Shown: piece by piece, positions 61,149 through 64,000 of the stretch
How positions within the stretch are numbered: the stretch's first letter is position 1
Layout of the letters: every line of letters begins with the position of its first letter
Source: Chloroflexota bacterium
GTDB lineage: Bacteria; Chloroflexota; Anaerolineae; Anaerolineales; Villigracilaceae
Direction: 5' to 3'
DNA: 64,000 nt
Assembly: GCA_021414245.1 (NCBI GenBank)
Contig: JAIOOU010000015.1
Location: 310,001-374,000 of the forward strand
Position numbers and translations under genes: made by a program
Notes under the pieces: generated by a model
Seen by the model: only the letters and a program-made list of their open reading frames with translations
Database searches by the model: none
What the model was told of the DNA's origin: nothing

Positions 61149-61964
61149 ATGAAAAATTACCGTCGTTTTTTTCTGTCTACACTGGTCTTCCTGCTTGCTT
61201 GTGGCACAATTCCGGGGCTAAGCCCGGCCGCCACGCCAACTCCTGAACCATCCTTTACCCCTCCTCCGACGGATACAGCAACACCACAACCAACCCCCAC
61301 ACCCAATGCCATGCAAACAAAAGCAGCCCTGGCGACCCAGACTACAAGTGAGGTCATGCAGGAGCTGGATAGTTTATTGGATGACACGGATATTCCCTAT
61401 CAGCAGGGGTATCTGGCCTGGAAGTATGATCAACCGATCACCGTCAGCCTGACCGGGCCGGAACAAAAGGTACAGGCGCTCGACGATAAACTCATTGGAA
61501 GTAATTTCATCATGAAATCGGATGTTACATGGCGGGCCACCGGCATCATTGTTTGCGGATCCATTTTCCGCTCGGAGCCGGACCTTGCCCAGGGCAAGCA
61601 ATATCTATTCGAGTTCTTGCGTCTCTCAGGATTGCCGGCCTGGTCCATCGACGTGGCTGAATTCGGGCGGTTTAAAAATTCACCCACCAGGACTCAATTT
61701 TCCAGTGCCCTGCTGCAGGACAATGGCGCCACCAATCAGTTTGTATTGGTGGCCATTGACGAACAATTCACCCTGTATATCAACCATGTGCGTCAGGGGC
61801 GGTTTTTCGATAACAGCAAACAGCGCAGTGAGGGAATCTTTGGGCTGCTTGCCTACCAGGATTCCGGAAAGGGCAGCTGCGAGTTCGAAAACAGCTGGAT
61901 CTGGTCACTGGAACCACCCCCTCCCGGTGGCGCAGTGATCGGATTTAAACAGCCCGGGTCATGA
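61149..61964 (+). CDS. Lipoprotein with concanavalin-like beta domain
   Basis: A 271-residue lipoprotein: lipobox FLLAC (Cys about 17), a Thr/Pro linker (TPTPEPSFTPPPTDTATPQP region), a short helix (about 70-85), and a beta-rich domain from about residue 95. Pieces such as YLFEFLRLSGLPAW, QFVLVAIDEQFTLYIN, GRFFDNSKQRSEGIFGLLAYQ resemble the LamG/DUF1080-like jelly-roll fold that binds glycans. No catalytic residues are visible. The strong ribosome binding site AAGGAGGA decides the ATG at 61149. It overlaps the convergent histidine kinase gene by six bases at their 3' ends. Confidence 0.65.
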   Translation: MKNYRRFFLSTLVFLLACGTIPGLSPAATPTPEPSFTPPPTDTATPQPTPTPNAMQTKAALATQTTSEVMQELDSLLDDTDIPYQQGYLAWKYDQPITVSLTGPEQKVQALDDKLIGSNFIMKSDVTWRATGIIVCGSIFRSEPDLAQGKQYLFEFLRLSGLPAWSIDVAEFGRFKNSPTRTQFSSALLQDNGATNQFVLVAIDEQFTLYINHVRQGRFFDNSKQRSEGIFGLLAYQDSGKGSCEFENSWIWSLEPPPPGGAVIGFKQPGS

Positions 61965-64000
61965 ATTTGACCCTGTGTTTGCGGGCAATGTGAAATAAAA
62001 AGTCGTGCCTTTCGCCGCTTCACTCTCAACCCAGATCCTGCCTCCGTGAAACTCAATAATGCGTTTCACCAAAGCAAGACCGATCCCCGTTCCTTCACTA
62101 TCGGGGTCCAGTTTGTTGAACATTCCGAAAATACGGTCGTGATATTGCGGGTCAATGCCCATGCCATTATCGCGGACAAAGAAAACAGGCATGCCTGATC
62201 CATCGGAGCCGTTCATGCCGATCTGAATGACCGGATTCTTCTGATCGCCGATATATTTGGCGGCGTTGTCGAGCAGGTTTTGCAATACCTCCAGCAGGCG
62301 CATCCTGTCTCCGTAGACAGAGGGCAGGCCCGGCTGAATTTGAACCGTGGTTTCGTGTCGCTGAATGCGTCCATGAACGATTTCCTGGGCCTCCCGGATC
62401 AAGTCCTCGAATGGTATTTCCTGGGGCTGACTGATCATCCTGCCAACGCGGGAAAGCTCCAGAACATCCTTAAGCAGACTATCCATTCGATCCGTGGCGG
62501 CACTGACCCGCTGCATGTCCCTGCGAAACCCGTCCATATCCCCCTGGTTGGCATATCGTTCCATATAGCCCAGGAAACCCCGAATGGTGACCAGAGGGGA
62601 ACGAAGATCATGGGATACGGTGTAGGTAAATCTTTCCAGTTCCGCATTTTTCGATTCAAGTTCGTTGATCAATTTCTGCCTGAGGGAAAGCTCAGCCTGC
62701 AATTCGGTAAACAAGCGTGCGTTCTCGAGTGCAATGGCCACCTGGTCGGCATAGCTCAGGGCCAGTTCCGCATCCCTTGCAGAAAACTGGCCGATCCGAT
62801 AGCCGTCCAGCGCAATAATACCGATGATTCTGCCCTTGACCTTCAATGGAATGGCCATCCAGGCACGAATGTTATTGTGTGGAATGTCATTGAAGGATGG
62901 GATGGAAAACTGAATATCCTCATAAAGAACATAGGGGACTTTCCCGAGAATGACAGGGTATGCGGGTTCGTTCTCATCGACCCGGAAATTTTTTTGTTCG
63001 TTTTCCTTACCCCCCCGCTCGCTGACAATTTCCAGGATATCCCCGTTCAACAGCTGAACGGAAGCGCTGTCAAAGGGAAGGACCTGCTTGAGCTGTTCCA
63101 GGATGCGTTCGATCGCTTCGGATTGCTCCAGAGTGGCCGCCACGATCGCCACACTCTTCCGAAGCGTCTCGGACTCAGCATTCCTGACCTCAAGTTCGTT
63201 GATCAAGGCCTTGCGCTTCTGAAGCTCACTCTGCAGGGTTGCATCGACCTGCTGGCGTTTGATGGCGGCGCCCAGGAGGTTTGCAGTAATCACCAGGCCG
63301 TCGATTTCCGCATTGGACCATTCACGGGTCCGCGCCATATCATCAATGCCGATGGTTCCCCACCACCTGTCATCGATATAGATCGGCACATCCAGCAGGG
63401 CATAAATGCCGCGTAAAGCCAGCTCATACATATCCTCCCGCGAGGCATGACCGGCATCCCCAACATAGGGAACGGCCCGGTTCACGCTGTTATTCCAGCT
63501 CTCCATATAATCCACTTCCAGGGGCCTATCCCTGTATTTGGGATTCATCAGGTCGCTGGGAATCCCCGGGGCGGACCATTCATATTTAATGCTCATGAGA
63601 ATCGAGTTGTCCGCGGCGAGACTGTTCTCAAAAATATAAACATGACTTGCATTGACCGCTTTTCCAAGGCGTTCGAGAAGCTGATTAACCTCCTTATGCC
63701 AGATGTCCGGCGTCCAGGTGGGCACCTTCAGGAATAGACTGGCGGCATTGGCGACAATTTCCAAAATGGCCTCCCGTTGGAGCAGGTCTTTTTCCACCTG
63801 TTTGCCATCCGTAATATCCTGCACCGCGCCATAGATCCCGGCCAGACGATGTTCTTTTTCATCCCAATCCGGATGACCATAAGCACGCACCCAGCGGACA
63901 TTTCCATCCTTCCTGACCAGCCTGACCTCCGTGACGACTTTTTGATTGGCATGCAGATGTTCCATGTCATCGGCGTCCTGCTGGAGGTCATTCGGATGGA
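61959..64000 (-). CDS. PAS-GAF-GAF histidine kinase, 5' end beyond the window
   Basis: At least 680 codons of a sensor histidine kinase; the reading frame stays open to the right edge, with HPNDLQQDADDM upstream of the visible methionine. Order: PAS/PAC (EVRLVRKDGNVRWVRAYG and GIYGAVQDITD), GAF 1 (about 95-235 of the visible part), coiled coil, GAF 2 (about 265-410, with VPYVLYEDIQ and MAIPLKVKGRIIGIIALDG), HisKA with the H box YTVSHDLRSPLVTIRGFL, and HATPase with N box LLDNAAKY, G1 DNGMGIDP and G2 GTGIGLALVKRII. It has no transmembrane helices in the visible part, so it probably senses a cytoplasmic signal. A response regulator is not in the window. Confidence 0.9.
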   Translation of the reverse strand, partial: HPNDLQQDADDMEHLHANQKVVTEVRLVRKDGNVRWVRAYGHPDWDEKEHRLAGIYGAVQDITDGKQVEKDLLQREAILEIVANAASLFLKVPTWTPDIWHKEVNQLLERLGKAVNASHVYIFENSLAADNSILMSIKYEWSAPGIPSDLMNPKYRDRPLEVDYMESWNNSVNRAVPYVGDAGHASREDMYELALRGIYALLDVPIYIDDRWWGTIGIDDMARTREWSNAEIDGLVITANLLGAAIKRQQVDATLQSELQKRKALINELEVRNAESETLRKSVAIVAATLEQSEAIERILEQLKQVLPFDSASVQLLNGDILEIVSERGGKENEQKNFRVDENEPAYPVILGKVPYVLYEDIQFSIPSFNDIPHNNIRAWMAIPLKVKGRIIGIIALDGYRIGQFSARDAELALSYADQVAIALENARLFTELQAELSLRQKLINELESKNAELERFTYTVSHDLRSPLVTIRGFLGYMERYANQGDMDGFRRDMQRVSAATDRMDSLLKDVLELSRVGRMISQPQEIPFEDLIREAQEIVHGRIQRHETTVQIQPGLPSVYGDRMRLLEVLQNLLDNAAKYIGDQKNPVIQIGMNGSDGSGMPVFFVRDNGMGIDPQYHDRIFGMFNKLDPDSEGTGIGLALVKRIIEFHGGRIWVESEAAKGTTFYFTLPANTGSNS

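Overview
This window looks like a chromosomal segment from a member of the Chloroflexota, probably class Anaerolineae. The evidence is a RpoC with a long coiled-coil insertion, many lipoproteins that combine a lipobox, a Thr/Pro-rich linker and an SH3-like domain, an LPxTG-type wall-anchor protein, a MutL/GlmL-like ATPase in a membrane-protein cluster without any glutamate mutase, and a glucosyl-3-phosphoglycerate synthase. The assignment is inferred from gene content; no 16S gene is present. No CRISPR array, rRNA operon, insertion sequence or prophage was seen.

Layout. 1-4.5 kb: the end of an R3H/AAA nucleic-acid-binding protein, a tandem PH-like membrane protein, a DUF389-SH3 protein and a phosphohexomutase with a tandem-repeat insertion. 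4.55-6.4 kb: an AT-rich accessory patch with two orphan genes and integron-like (attC-like) sites; the second gene is a hydrolase interrupted by a -1 frameshift at A AAA AAG. 6.5-9.4 kb: small transport and HAD genes, a GNAT remnant and a lipoprotein. 9.4-19.1 kb (minus): glgC followed by a tightly packed seven-gene cluster (zinc-ribbon protein with about 14 PxWL motifs, four small or membrane proteins, MutL-like ASKHA ATPase, hybrid-barrel protein) and an LPNTG protein. 19.1-25.6 kb: tRNA-Leu(CAA), ychF, pepF, ssb, panC and a beta-propeller lipoprotein.

25.7-38.3 kb (minus): a probable ten-kb osmoadaptation operon. It reads GH13_18 phosphorylase, GT4 (MggA-like), ClC channel with an RCK_C domain, GT4, USP-USP-GpgS fusion, cation/H+ antiporter, a PII-like protein and two c-di-AMP-receptor-like proteins, preceded by a separate (alpha/alpha)6 glycosidase gene. 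Together these could make and recycle glucosylglycerate-type solutes while controlling ion flow, with c-di-AMP as a plausible signal.

38.4-52.7 kb: MaoC hydratase, class A PBP, rpoC behind a strong promoter and an attenuator-like hairpin, a methyltransferase with a probable leaderless mRNA, SH3 lipoproteins and a GyrA/ParC-type subunit lacking a normal GyrA box. 52.8-64 kb: STAS-like and FHA proteins, a membrane protein with two TIR domains, HD hydrolase, YdcF-like protein, PhnD-like binding lipoprotein, DUF4230 protein, SH3 lipoprotein, chagasin-like inhibitor, BNR-propeller protein, a further lipoprotein and a truncated PAS-GAF histidine kinase. Most convergent gene pairs are separated by long perfect hairpins that look like bidirectional terminators.
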